A stretch of DNA of 64,000 nucleotides from Microvirga arabica (GCF_016811235.1 NZ_JAFBID010000017.1:1-64000); one strand, 5' to 3'. Positions 48,766 to 57,585 are shown, numbered from the stretch's first letter. The notes: generated from the sequence alone by a model not told the origin. Program-made: numbers and translations.

Positions 48766-48943
48766 ATTCTTTTCCTATGGCCGATCTGCGCCCGTGACAG
48801 GCACAGCCAGGCGACCTTGTAGTGCTCACCCTTACCGACAACTGCGAAGGAACTCGCTTGCCTCCTGAAGCAGACGTGCTTGCGCCATGAGGTCCGCCAG
48901 GGGCCTGTCTCACCGACTTGTTCAGGCCGAGGGAATTCATTGT

Positions 48944-49642
48944 TTACGCGGCTGTCTCCTGCACCATGATGGCCCGGATGGCGCTCAGGTGGTCGAACAT
49001 CGCCTGTCGGGCGGCCGCCGGATCCCGGGCTGCGATGGCGTCCACGATGGCCAGATGCATGCGCCCCTGCTGCGCCGCGTATTCCTTCTTGCGTGCTCGG
49101 CGAAAGGCGAGGTCATGCTGCCGCTGCCAGCGGGCGCGCCCCCGCACCGATGACAGGACATCAAGAAAGGCGATCAGCAGCGGATTGCCCGTGATCCGCG
49201 CGATCCCTTTGTGGAAGGCGTCGTCCGCCTGCTCGTAGGCCTGCCAGTCGGGCGCTACGCTGCTCTGGATCGCATACCTGCGGAGGAGGGTAATCTCGTC
49301 GACTGACGCACGGATCGCAGCCTCACCGGCAATTGGGGGCTCGATCAGCAGCCGAGCGGCAAGCACGTCGGCGGGGGAGGCCATCTCGGCCAGCACAGAG
49401 GGGCGGATCGGCTCCTGAGCGGGGCGCGGTCCTACGAAGGTGCCCTGGCCGACATGCCGCCAGATCAGGCCTTCCTTCTCCAGCACATCGAGCGCCGCCC
49501 GTAGTGTCTCCCGGCTACAGCCGATCTTGGGTGCCAGGACCCGCTCTGGCTCCAACCTGTCCTGCGGACCATAGGCCCATTGCCGCAGATGGGCGCGAAG
49601 GCGGCGGATAGCCTCGTGCGCCGTCAGCCGTTCGTGCGGCAT
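48944..49642 (-). CDS. GntR-family regulator, FadR/FCD subfamily
   Basis: A 232-residue regulator with an N-terminal winged helix (PERVLAPKIGCSRETLRAAL, then DVLEKEGLIWRHVGQGTFVG) and an all-helical FCD ligand domain (EPPIAGEAAIRASVDE, DDAFHKGIARITGNPLLIAF, HLAIVDAIAARDPAAARQAM). It is divergent from a small membrane peptide and an SBF-type transporter, its likely target. Two copies of AGACCAAT stand immediately before its ATG. Confidence 0.9.
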   Translation of the reverse strand: MPHERLTAHEAIRRLRAHLRQWAYGPQDRLEPERVLAPKIGCSRETLRAALDVLEKEGLIWRHVGQGTFVGPRPAQEPIRPSVLAEMASPADVLAARLLIEPPIAGEAAIRASVDEITLLRRYAIQSSVAPDWQAYEQADDAFHKGIARITGNPLLIAFLDVLSSVRGRARWQRQHDLAFRRARKKEYAAQQGRMHLAIVDAIAARDPAAARQAMFDHLSAIRAIMVQETAA

Positions 49643-49648
49643 CTATCC

Positions 49649-49668
49649 AGACCAATTTATAGACCAAT
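49649..49668. promoter_or_regulatory. Direct repeat before the FCD-GntR gene
   Basis: AGACCAAT occurs at 49649-49656 and 49661-49668, 12 bases apart, seven bases upstream of the regulator's ATG. FCD regulators bind short TGGT/ACCA half-sites, so this may be an autoregulatory operator that also covers the divergent transporter promoter. Confidence 0.4.
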
Positions 49669-49745
49669 CGTTGACGGAGGTATGTATCAGGTCTGTGCCC
49701 GACACGGAAGCTGTGGGAGCGGCAGGAGAGGAAGGAGAACGTCTG

Positions 49746-49898
49746 ATGAGAGTTACGATGGTCTATCGGCTTTTTGGTGATGGGCCCACTCATGACACGG
49801 CTGTCCGCATGGGCCGGCTCATCGGCACCAGCATCGGGCTCGCCCTGTATCCGATGTTCGTCTGGATCGTTCTTGATGGTCTCTTTCGCGTCCTGTGA
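49746..49898 (+). CDS. Small membrane protein, hypothetical
   Basis: A 50-residue frame (MRVTMVYRLFGDGPTHDTAV, then a hydrophobic RLIGTSIGLALYPMFVWIVL). GAGGAAGGAG lies about ten bases upstream of the ATG. An in-frame extension to 49671 is possible but less likely. It lies between the regulator and the transporter gene; no family was recognised. Confidence 0.4.
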   Translation: MRVTMVYRLFGDGPTHDTAVRMGRLIGTSIGLALYPMFVWIVLDGLFRVL

Positions 49899-50084
49899 GC
49901 CATGCCAGACAAAGGCGAGCATCAAACCTCGGTCACGTTGCCGGAAGCGATTGTACGGGGAACGCTTCTCACCGGAGTGGCTGGATTTGTTGTCGAAGGC
50001 GACGTTCCGGAGATCAAGATCGGCCGTTGGTGCGACCGTACTCCTGACTGCATCCGCACGCACTTCATCACACCGGAATCACCT

Positions 50085-51062
50085 ATGCCTAAGATAGACC
50101 TATTTCTCCTGCTGATCACGGCGGCCGTTGCCGTGGCCAGTTTCATCCCGGCTCAAGGCACCAGTGCCGAGGTCCTCGACACTCTGGGGGGCGTCGGCAT
50201 CGCGCTGCTGTTCTTCGTGCATGGCGCAGCTCTTCCGCGAGAGGTGGTGCTTCAGGGGCTTGTGCAATGGCGCCTGCACCTCTTCATCTTTGCCATTACG
50301 TTCGTGGTGTTCCCGATTGTCGTGATGCCATTCGGAGTACTGCCAGCGGCATGGATGCCGGCCGATCTGCTCCTGGGCTTCCTTTACTTGGCGGCGCTGC
50401 CCTCGGCGGTGTCGTCTTCCATTGCCTTCACCGCCATGGCGAGGGGCAACGTGCCGGCCGCCATCTGCAGCTCGGCGGCGTCCAACGTCTTTGGCCTGCT
50501 GCTGACGCCCGTGCTGCTGTCTCTGATGACCCGAACCTCGGTCGAGGGCGGCTTCGACCTCACCCGGGCCTTGGGCGACGTGGTTCTCCAGCTTCTGGTT
50601 CCGTTCGTGGCCGGCCACATCGCCCGTCCGGGGTTAGCGGGGATCATGGCCAAGCACGAGCGCCGGATCGGCCAAATTGATCAAGGGATTATCCTGCTGA
50701 TCGTCTACACGGCGTTCTCGCAGTCGGTGGTCGACGGCCTCTGGTCCCGGCTCCCGCCCGCCAGCGTAGCCTTAACGGCCGTTCTGTGCCTGGTGCTGCT
50801 GGCGGTCGTGCTGGCCGTGACCGCCTTCATTGCTCGCCGCTTTGGCTTCTCCCGAGGAGATGAGATCGCCGCGGTGTTCTGCGGCTCGAAGAAGAGCCTG
50901 GCATCCGGCCTGCCGCTGGCCAAGGTGCTGTTCGCGGCCGCGCCAAGTTTCGGGATGATTGTGCTGCCGATCATGTTCTACAACCAGATCCAGATCCTAG
51001 TCGGCGCGGTGCTCGCCCGCCGTTATGCCCGGATCGGGACAATGCCGGCTGTTGCCGGATAA
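50085..51062 (+). CDS. Bile acid:sodium symporter (SBF)-family transporter
   Basis: A 325-residue membrane protein with about ten hydrophobic segments. Family marks are ALLFFVHGAALPREVV, YLAALPSAVSSSIAFTAMARGN, AAICSSAASNVFGLLLTP and VFCGSKKSLASGLPLAKVLF. SBF-like proteins import organic anions with sodium; the substrate is unknown. The frame is open from 49902, but ATG 50085 (PKIDLFLLLITAA) starts at the first membrane segment as in the family. Divergence from the FCD-GntR gene suggests organic-acid-induced expression. Confidence 0.88.
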   Translation: MPKIDLFLLLITAAVAVASFIPAQGTSAEVLDTLGGVGIALLFFVHGAALPREVVLQGLVQWRLHLFIFAITFVVFPIVVMPFGVLPAAWMPADLLLGFLYLAALPSAVSSSIAFTAMARGNVPAAICSSAASNVFGLLLTPVLLSLMTRTSVEGGFDLTRALGDVVLQLLVPFVAGHIARPGLAGIMAKHERRIGQIDQGIILLIVYTAFSQSVVDGLWSRLPPASVALTAVLCLVLLAVVLAVTAFIARRFGFSRGDEIAAVFCGSKKSLASGLPLAKVLFAAAPSFGMIVLPIMFYNQIQILVGAVLARRYARIGTMPAVAG

Positions 51063-51145
51063 GGGGCTGCTTTGACTGCTGTGTCCTGAACTTACCTCGG
51101 GTGGCTCTGTTATCCCCGTTTTGTGTGCTCCCTGAGGTAAAGAGA

Positions 51146-51724
51146 ATGGACCAGATTTACGAGAACGTGCGTGTGGCGCTGGGCCTGGGGCTGGAGAGCA
51201 AGGATATCAGCGTGCTGCAGATGGGGCTGCGCGCGGCCATTGTGTACGTTGTCACCGTCCTCATGGTCCGGCTCGCCAAGAAGCGCTTCATGGGGCGGGC
51301 CACCGCCTTCGACGTGATCCTCGGCATCATGGTCGGGTCTATCGTCAGCCGCGCGGTGACCGGGAACGCGCCCTTCCTACCCGCCCTTGCGGCAACCGCG
51401 GTGCTGCTCGCCATGCATTGGCTGTTTTCAGGCATCGCCCTGCGCTGGCATGGGTTCGGGACTATGGTCAAAGGCAAGCCCTGCGTCCTGGTCAGCAAAG
51501 GTGGGGTCGATACCTCGGCGTTGCGGGTGACGCACATGACCGAGCATGACCTCTGGGAGGACTTGCGGGCCAAAGGCATCTCGCGCCTGGAGCAGGTGGA
51601 AGAGGCTCGCCTGGAGCGCAGCGGCAATCTCAGTGTCATCAAAGCGCATGCGGAGCCTAAGGTGTTGGACGTAACGGTGCAGGATGGCGTGCAGACGGTC
51701 CGGATCCAGATCGGCACCTCATGA
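51146..51724 (+). CDS. DUF421 membrane protein, second copy
   Basis: A 192-residue DUF421 protein with an N-terminal extension, hydrophobic segments (AAIVYVVTVLMVRLAKKRFM, FDVILGIMVGSIVSRAVTGN, LPALAATAVLLAMHWLFSGI) and the soluble domain (MVKGKPCVLVSKGGVD, MTEHDLWEDLRAKGISRLEQ). It belongs to a different branch from the copy at 40476. GAGGTAAAGAGA precedes the ATG at 51146, which is preferred to the longer open frame. Confidence 0.88.
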   Translation: MDQIYENVRVALGLGLESKDISVLQMGLRAAIVYVVTVLMVRLAKKRFMGRATAFDVILGIMVGSIVSRAVTGNAPFLPALAATAVLLAMHWLFSGIALRWHGFGTMVKGKPCVLVSKGGVDTSALRVTHMTEHDLWEDLRAKGISRLEQVEEARLERSGNLSVIKAHAEPKVLDVTVQDGVQTVRIQIGTS

Positions 51725-51865
51725 TCGTCGTCCGGTCTGGAGCGGTCGTCGGCTCTTGCCTTGCGACCGAGGAATCCGCCAGAGGGTCAGCAGCACGGCC
51801 GCATAGCCCCCATCTCAGCGGCAAAGGTCCCGAAGCGGCTCTGGCGCTAGGCTCAGGACTCGTTA

Positions 51866-52340
51866 ATTGAAGTAGAAGGCGACGGCCGCTGCGATGCAGA
51901 TGGGTAAGAAGAAGTTGTGGGCGCAGCGGTCATAGCGCGTCGCGATCCGGCGCTAGTTCTTGAGCTTGGCGAACATGTTCTCGACCTTGTGCCGTTGCCG
52001 ATGCAGCGTCTTGTCATAGGCAACCGGCACCTTGCGGCTCCTGGTCGGCGGAATGCACGGCGTGATGTTCTTCTCGGCAAGAGCCTCCCGGAATCAGTTG
52101 CTGTCGTAGCCCGGGCAGCAATCAGCGCTGCGCCCGCTGGCAGCGCCTCCAGGACGAGCCGAGCGCCTTATGGTCGCTCATCTGGCCTTCGGATAAGAGC
52201 AGGATGATGGGTCGACCCACCTCGTCGCAGACGGCATGGAGCTTGGAGTTCAGGCCGCCCTTCGGTTGTCTCTTCTGTAAGCCGACAACCGGAACGCGAT
52301 ATTGAGGAGCCCCGGCTTGTCAGCGGGGGCTTCGTCGGGT
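51866..52340 (-). pseudogene. IS5-family transposase remnant
   Basis: Reading the minus strand, blocks of an IS5-type transposase appear in shifting frames: SKLHAVCDEVGRP and ILLLSEGQMSDHKAL, then EKNITPCIPPTRSRKVPVAY, then DKTLHRQRHKVENMFAKLKN, a TAG where Trp is expected, and RRIATRYDRCAHNFFLPICI ending in AAAVAFYFN. At least two frame changes and in-frame stops make it non-functional. The N-terminal part is missing. It is separate in sequence from the IS5 scrap at 6333. Confidence 0.85.
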
Positions 52341-52737
52341 GTAGACGTCAGATCAACGCACACCCATCCACCCCACCAGGGTCGGTGGCGGCGGCATGGG
52401 CCTGATTTTGATTGATCTTGACCATCACCAGCCTGTCAGAGCACATACAATCCAGCTTGTGAATACATTCATTTCGGTATTCTCCGCCGACGACAATGCC
52501 AATGGCCGATTCTGGCACTCCTGAGACGTAAGCGGTCGGTTCGCTTTGGATCGGAACATCGGACTTTCCCGTCAGTGAGCAAAGTTCACTACCTGACCCA
52601 GACCTAACAAGCATGCTACGGTGCTGAACCCGGCCACTCCGCCAAAGAGTCCTGACCGATTTTCCCTATAAGGGCACCCTGCATCTGATGTGATGACCCG
52701 GTCTGCCCGACGACATCCCAGGAAATCGACCATCGTT
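52341..52737. other. Interval between the IS5 remnant and the DUF938 gene
   Basis: Nothing is recognised in these 397 bases. An 88-codon minus-strand frame (52614-52348) is open but matches no family, and its C-terminal end runs into the IS5 remnant, so I did not call it. Confidence 0.4.
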
Positions 52738-53352
52738 ATGACGAACTCACAGAACATGGATGCGGCCCTGACCTCTCCATCGGTGGCGCGGAACCGGGAT
52801 CCAATCCTGGCCGCCCTGCAGCCGGTTCTTCCAGCCAGCGGACTGGTTCTGGAGATTGCCAGCGGGACCGGCGAGCACGCTCTTTATTTCGCCTCCGCTC
52901 TGCCGCACCTGATGTGGCAGCCCACCGATCAGGACGAGCAGGCCCTGAACAGCATCGCCGCTCATCGCGCAGCTTCAGGGCTGCCCAATCTTCTTGCGCC
53001 GTTGAGGCTCGATGCCTCTGCCCCGGACTGGCCCGTCGAGCGGGCTGACGCTCTCGTCGCCATCAACATGGTCCATATCTCCCCCTGGCGGGCGACGCAC
53101 GGGCTCATGGCCGGGGCGGGACGGGTGCTTCCGCCCGGCGGCGTGCTCTTTCTCTACGGGGCCTACAAGGAGAAAGGCGCCCACACGGCTCCCAGCAATG
53201 AGGCCTTTGACCAGGACATCAGACGCCGGAATCCGGAGTGGGGCGTCCGTGACCTGGAAGAGGTGGCTGACCTCGCAAGGGCGCATGGGCTGGACCTCGC
53301 CGAGCGCATCGCAATGCCCGCCAACAATCTCAGCCTCGTGTTCCGAAGGTAG
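52738..53352 (+). CDS. DUF938 family SAM-dependent methyltransferase-like protein
   Basis: A 204-residue protein of the DUF938 family. The methyltransferase nucleotide motif is VLEIASGTGEHALYFASALP, followed by WQPTDQDEQALNSIAAH, NMVHISPWRATHGLMAGAGR and LFLYGAYKEKGAHTAPSNEA. The substrate is not known. ATG 52738 is chosen; ATG 52756 is possible, and the open frame starts at 52690. Confidence 0.88.
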   Translation: MTNSQNMDAALTSPSVARNRDPILAALQPVLPASGLVLEIASGTGEHALYFASALPHLMWQPTDQDEQALNSIAAHRAASGLPNLLAPLRLDASAPDWPVERADALVAINMVHISPWRATHGLMAGAGRVLPPGGVLFLYGAYKEKGAHTAPSNEAFDQDIRRRNPEWGVRDLEEVADLARAHGLDLAERIAMPANNLSLVFRR

Positions 53353-53483
53353 GCGGGCTCGGACCGAAGTTGCCCTGCAGCGCCCTCTCGCTCATTCAGC
53401 GCACCGAGTCCGATGCAGGGCAGCAATCCCCTTGCGAAAACATAAGCATATACTAAATTAGATTTGACTTATAGATTGCAGGT

Positions 53484-53825
53484 ATGCGTATGCCCCGTCT
53501 GAAACTCGACCTGGAGACCTTCGAGAAGCAGGCGACGGAGGTCGCGGACATCCTGCGGGCGCTCGCCAACGAGCGGCGGCTGATGATCCTGTGCAAGCTG
53601 GTGGAGTGGGGCGAGGCCAATGTCACCGCGCTGGCCGAAGCCGTGGGCCTGTCGCAATCGGCCCTGTCGCAGCATCTGGCCAAGATGCGGGATGAAGGCA
53701 TCGTCGCCACCCGGCGCGAGAGCCAGACGATCTGGTACCGCATCGCCGACCCGCGCATCGAGCAGCTGTTCGCAACCCTGTACAGCCTGTTCTGCAAGCA
53801 GGCGAAGGAGGGCGGGTCTGCCTGA
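53484..53825 (+). CDS. ArsR-family repressor, SqrR/BigR-like
   Basis: A 113-residue winged-helix regulator (ILRALANERRLMILCKLVEW; LAEAVGLSQSALSQHLAKMR; GIVATRRESQTIWYRIADPR). It has two cysteines, C37 in LMILCKL and C104 in YSLFCKQ, at nearly the same places and spacing as the redox pair of SqrR and BigR, which form a persulfide bridge and release DNA. That points to sensing of reactive sulfur rather than metals. The promoter just upstream is AT-rich and contains ATAAG and CTTAT arms around TATACTAAATTAGATTTG, a plausible operator. No sulfide-oxidising gene lies directly downstream. Confidence 0.82.
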   Translation: MRMPRLKLDLETFEKQATEVADILRALANERRLMILCKLVEWGEANVTALAEAVGLSQSALSQHLAKMRDEGIVATRRESQTIWYRIADPRIEQLFATLYSLFCKQAKEGGSA

Positions 53826-54037
53826 CGTTGGGTTGGTGCCACCTCAACCGGCCCGTCACGACCTCCAGCCACACGCAGGTTTTGCAACGCGCGATTTGCA
53901 TTGTGGCCGGGAGCAGGGGCACGGCCTTCGATCTTCCTATGCGAGGGTGAAGACAAGGCGGAGGAGCAGGGGAGGCTGCGGCGCAAGGCGCCTCTTGGGC
54001 GGTGAGGGGCTGGCGCCAGCCCACCATCGCAACTCAG

Positions 54038-54838
54038 CTATTCCGTCAGCAACCGGTTCAGCGTGCCCGTCAATGCCTCACGAGAAATCTCGCCAACGTG
54101 GATGGATCGGAGCTTTCCGTCCGCGCCGATGAAGAGGGTGACCGGCAAACCTGGCGTGGCGTAGTGGCGAGGCACGTCCATGCGCGTGTCGAGCAACACG
54201 TTCGACAGTGTGAGCTTCTCATTGTTCAGGTAGCCCTCAATCGTTGTGCGCCTCTCGCCCTGGTTCACGAACAGGAACGTGATGTCGTCTCCCGCTGCTG
54301 CCATCTCGGCCATCATCGGCATCTCCCGCCGGCACGGCGGACACCAACTCGCCCAGAGGTTCAGGACGACGGGTTTTCCCGTGAACGCCGTCAGGGATGT
54401 GCTGCCTCCCCTGATGTTCTCCAAGGCGACGTCCGGCATCGGCGTCGCAGGCGTGGCGTTGGTCAGTTGCCACACGACGTTCCACGCGAACAGCGCTATG
54501 GCGAGACTGACCACTGCACCAATGGCGGCGCGGCGCGTGCGCGCCAGGGCCACGGACATAGCGATGATGGAGCCGGCTGCCCATGGCCAGGAGAAGCCTC
54601 CCTGCCAGACGGCCAGGATGCGCCAAGGCTCAGTAGCGAAACTGGAGGCGTTCTCGATCACGTGCCCGAGACGCGCCGTGATCAGGCCTGCGATAAGGGA
54701 CCAGGTCGACCATCGCCCGATGTAGGGATCCAGGCGGGAGGACAGGACCGACGTTACGGCCATGAAGACACCGATGCCAACGATGGCCGCGAGGCGATCA
54801 CCGGCGAAGATGAAGGGACCAATTGAAACGGCTTGCAT
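54038..54838 (-). CDS. Membrane thiol-disulfide protein: Lgt-like membrane part fused to TlpA-like thioredoxin
   Basis: A 266-residue protein. The first 125 residues hold four hydrophobic segments, with ARLGHVIENASSF and EPWRILAVWQGGFSWPWAA resembling part of prolipoprotein diacylglyceryl transferase. The C-terminal 140 residues are a TlpA/ResA-type thioredoxin domain facing the periplasm: VVLNLWASWCPPCRREMPMM with the CPPC active site, VNQGERRTTIEGYL, and the cis-Pro loop TPGLPVTLFIG. It probably reduces periplasmic disulfides. A 17-base box shared with the dsbD operon lies 22 bases upstream of its ATG. Confidence 0.85.
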   Translation of the reverse strand: MQAVSIGPFIFAGDRLAAIVGIGVFMAVTSVLSSRLDPYIGRWSTWSLIAGLITARLGHVIENASSFATEPWRILAVWQGGFSWPWAAGSIIAMSVALARTRRAAIGAVVSLAIALFAWNVVWQLTNATPATPMPDVALENIRGGSTSLTAFTGKPVVLNLWASWCPPCRREMPMMAEMAAAGDDITFLFVNQGERRTTIEGYLNNEKLTLSNVLLDTRMDVPRHYATPGLPVTLFIGADGKLRSIHVGEISREALTGTLNRLLTE

Positions 54839-54860
54839 GCGTCGCTGGTCCGGGATCCAG

Positions 54861-54877
54861 CTTAAGGCAGCCTTAAG
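54861..54877 (-). promoter_or_regulatory. PmrA/QseB-like box upstream of the TlpA-fusion gene
   Basis: Read on the minus strand this is CTTAAGGCTGCCTTAAG: two CTTAAG half-sites with a five-base spacer (11-base repeat), the arrangement bound by PmrA/QseB-type OmpR regulators. The identical 17 bases, in the same orientation relative to the gene, occur at 60527-60543. Confidence 0.7.
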
Positions 54878-55025
54878 AGTTCAGGATCGGTCGCAATGAG
54901 ATGAAGCATCCCTGCGCTTGCTGTTGATGATCCAGCTTCAGCCATCCACCACCCCGGGATCGTTGCTTTTTAACCATGCATCCTGGGTGCGGAGGAGAAT
55001 TGCGGCGCGTTGGGATCTGCATCGA

Positions 55026-55151
55026 TCATCCGATCAACCAGACCCTGATGACCAGGCTCACCGCTCCGGTCGTGCCGACGCCGGCGGCCCAGAGACCGAC
55101 GAACCACAGCCAGCGGCTCGCGGCGGAGCCTTGTTCGAGATCGCCGCCCAT
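55026..55151 (-). CDS. DUF2474 small membrane protein of the bd oxidase operon
   Basis: A 41-residue single-span protein (SAASRWLWFVGLWAAGVGTT, then GAVSLVIRVWLIG). It starts in an overlap with the cioB stop (TGATG), and DUF2474 proteins commonly follow CioB. By analogy with CydX it probably stabilises the oxidase; this is inferred from position and size. It is the last gene of the operon. Confidence 0.8.
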   Translation of the reverse strand: MGGDLEQGSAASRWLWFVGLWAAGVGTTGAVSLVIRVWLIG

Positions 55152-56158
55152 CAGTGATACCCCTCGTGACCTGTCTTGCCGCGGAACACCCAGTACGAGT
55201 ACCCGGTATAGACAAGGATGATCGGGATCAGCACGCTCGCGCCAACCAGCATGAATTGGAGGCTCACGTTCGGGGCAGCAGCTTGGTGAATGGTGACGGC
55301 GTTCGGCACTACGTAGGGGAACATGCTCACCCCCAAGCCAAGCAGGCAAAGGCCGAACAGCCCCAGCGTCAGCAGGAACGGCCAGTACTCCCAGCGTCGC
55401 ATCAGGCTCACCAGCAGCGCCCCGGAGGTGATGCCCACGAGCAAGGGCACCTGTGCGGTGAACAGCACCTGCGGCCAGGCAAACCAGCGCTCGTAGTAGG
55501 CGCCACTCAGGAACGGCGTCGCCGCACTGACCGCACCGATACAGACAATCAAACCGATGGCGAGCTTACCGGCGAGACGGAAGCTGTGGTCCTGAACCGC
55601 ACCTTCAGTCTTCATCACGAGCCATGTTGCGCCGAGCAGGGCGTAGCCGACCACGAGGCTGACCCCGACCAGGAGGCTGAAGGGCGTGATCCAGTCCCAC
55701 CAGCCGCCGGCGTAGGAGCGTCCCTCGACCGCAATGCCCTGGAGCAGGGCGCCGAGCGTGATGCCCTGCGCCAGGGTGGCGACGATGGATCCCATCGTGA
55801 ATGCGAAGTCCCAGTAGCGGCGATGGCCAGGATCGCGCCAGCGGAACTCGAAGGCGACCCCGCGGAAGATCAGCGCCAGCACCATGGCGATGATCGGCGC
55901 GTAAAGAGCCGGCAGGATGATGGCGTAGGCCAGCGGGAAGGCCGCCATGAGACCGCCGCCGCCGAGCACCAGCCAGGTCTCGTTGCCATCCCAGACCGGG
56001 GCGACGGAGTTCATGGCGCTGTCGCGTTCCGGTCCCGGCGCGAAGAACGGGAACAGGATGCCAATGCCGAGATCGAAGCCGTCCATCACGACGTAAGCGA
56101 AGACCGCAAACGCGATGACAAAGGCCCAGAGGGTCGGGAGATCAAAGACAGAGATCAT
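55151..56158 (-). CDS. cioB: Cytochrome bd-type quinol oxidase subunit II, CioB
   Basis: A 335-residue membrane subunit with about eight to nine hydrophobic segments. It starts FDLPTLWAFVIAFAVFAYVVMDGFDLGIG, the usual CydB N-terminus (shortened here: VVMDGFDLGIG), and has VWDGNETWLVLGGGGLMAAF and RGVAFEFRW. It assembles with subunit I to oxidise ubiquinol and reduce oxygen to water. Three bases separate it from cioA. Confidence 0.95.
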   Translation of the reverse strand: MISVFDLPTLWAFVIAFAVFAYVVMDGFDLGIGILFPFFAPGPERDSAMNSVAPVWDGNETWLVLGGGGLMAAFPLAYAIILPALYAPIIAMVLALIFRGVAFEFRWRDPGHRRYWDFAFTMGSIVATLAQGITLGALLQGIAVEGRSYAGGWWDWITPFSLLVGVSLVVGYALLGATWLVMKTEGAVQDHSFRLAGKLAIGLIVCIGAVSAATPFLSGAYYERWFAWPQVLFTAQVPLLVGITSGALLVSLMRRWEYWPFLLTLGLFGLCLLGLGVSMFPYVVPNAVTIHQAAAPNVSLQFMLVGASVLIPIILVYTGYSYWVFRGKTGHEGYH

Positions 56159-56161
56159 GGT

Positions 56162-57583
56162 TCAGGCCTTCGCGCCGATGGTGCGGGCAGGGTCGACCGA
56201 GGGTGCCGGGGTGATGCCGGCAGTCCGGATCGGCTCGCGTCCGGCCTCGGGCCCGGTCTCGCCCGGATGCGGGGCCTTGCCCATGAGCTTGAGAATGTAT
56301 CCGGTGCCCGCGCCGAACACGATGAAGTAGACGACGATGAAAGTCAGCAGCGACGCGGCAACCGCTGGAGCCTCAAGAGGTGAGGCCGACTGTGCTGTTC
56401 TAAGCAGACCATAAACGGTGAACGGCTGTCGCCCGACCTCGGTGGTCACCCAGCCGGCGATCACGGCGACGAAGCCTGCAGGCCCCATGGCCAGCGCGAG
56501 CCAGTGCAGCGGGCGCCAGTCGTAGAGCCGGCCGCGGAAGCCCGCCCACAGGCTGAGCAAGCCAAGAGCCAGCATCGCGAAGCCCAGACCCACCATGATG
56601 CGGAACGACCAGAACACCACCGGCACATAGGGCCAGTTGGCGCGGTCGACGGTGTCGAGTCCGTCCATGGGCGCGTTCAGGTCATGCTTGAGGATGAGCG
56701 AGGACGCCTTCGGGATTGCGATGGCGTTGCGCACCGTGCCGGCCTCCTGATCGGGAATGCCGAACAGGATCAGGGGTGCGCCCTCCGGGTGGCTTTCAAA
56801 ATGCCCTTCCATGGCCATGACCTTGGCGGGCTGGTGCTCAAGCGTATTGAGGCCGTGCATGTCGCCGGCGAAGATCTGGAGCGGGGCGACAACGGCCACC
56901 ATGCCCATGGCCATCGAGAACATCACCTGGGCACCCTTGTTGGTACGCTCCCGCAGCAGGTGCCAGGCACCGACGCCGCCCACGACCAGAGCGGTCGTGA
57001 GATAGGCCGCCATCACCGTGTGCACCAAGCGGTAAGGAAAGGACGGGTTGAAGATGATCGCCCACCAATCCTCCGGCACGAACTGCCCGGCCTCGTTGAT
57101 GCCGTAGCCGACCGGCGTCTGCATCCACGAGTTGGCGGACAGGATCCAGAAAGCCGAGATGAAGGTGCCGACCGCAACCGCAAGCGTCGCGGCGAAATGC
57201 AGCTTGCGGCCGACCCGGCCCATGCCGAACAGCATGATGCCGAGAAAGCCGGCCTCCAAGAAGAACGCGGTCATGACCTCGTAGGCCATGAGCGGCCCGA
57301 TAACCGGCCCGGCCTTGTCGGAGAACACCGACCAGTTGGTGCCGAACTGGTAGGACATGACGATGCCCGAGACCACGCCCATGGCGAACGCTAGGGCGAA
57401 GATCTTGAGCCAGTACTTGAACAGGTTGAGATAGACCTCGCGCCCGGTCCACAGCCAAAGCCCCTCCAGCACCGCAAGATAGCTTGCCAGCCCGATGGAG
57501 AAGGACGGGAAGATGAAATGGAAGGAGACCGTGAACGCGAACTGAAAACGCGCCAGGAGCAGCGCGTCGAACTGGTCGAACAT
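56162..57583 (-). CDS. cioA: Cytochrome bd-type quinol oxidase subunit I, CioA
   Basis: The 473-residue haem-bearing subunit. Haem ligands are visible in FAFTVSFHFIFPSFSIG (His), YRLVHTVMAAYL (His) and VVFWSFRIMVGLG (Met). The quinol-site region carries GRQPFTVYGLLRT. The length and short Q-loop fit the cyanide-insensitive CioA branch rather than E. coli CydA. It follows its regulator gene by two bases, so regulator, cioA, cioB and the DUF2474 gene form one operon, likely controlled by oxygen through a FixK/FNR box. Confidence 0.95.
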   Translation of the reverse strand: MFDQFDALLLARFQFAFTVSFHFIFPSFSIGLASYLAVLEGLWLWTGREVYLNLFKYWLKIFALAFAMGVVSGIVMSYQFGTNWSVFSDKAGPVIGPLMAYEVMTAFFLEAGFLGIMLFGMGRVGRKLHFAATLAVAVGTFISAFWILSANSWMQTPVGYGINEAGQFVPEDWWAIIFNPSFPYRLVHTVMAAYLTTALVVGGVGAWHLLRERTNKGAQVMFSMAMGMVAVVAPLQIFAGDMHGLNTLEHQPAKVMAMEGHFESHPEGAPLILFGIPDQEAGTVRNAIAIPKASSLILKHDLNAPMDGLDTVDRANWPYVPVVFWSFRIMVGLGFAMLALGLLSLWAGFRGRLYDWRPLHWLALAMGPAGFVAVIAGWVTTEVGRQPFTVYGLLRTAQSASPLEAPAVAASLLTFIVVYFIVFGAGTGYILKLMGKAPHPGETGPEAGREPIRTAGITPAPSVDPARTIGAKA

Positions 57584-57585
57584 TT

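Noticed and set aside
52348-52614. An 88-codon minus-strand frame as a gene
   Set aside because: No family, no clear ribosome site, and it runs into the decayed IS5 element.
55154-56383. A 409-codon open frame on the plus strand
   Set aside because: It is antisense to cioB and the end of cioA; the minus-strand genes show haem ligands and membrane segments.
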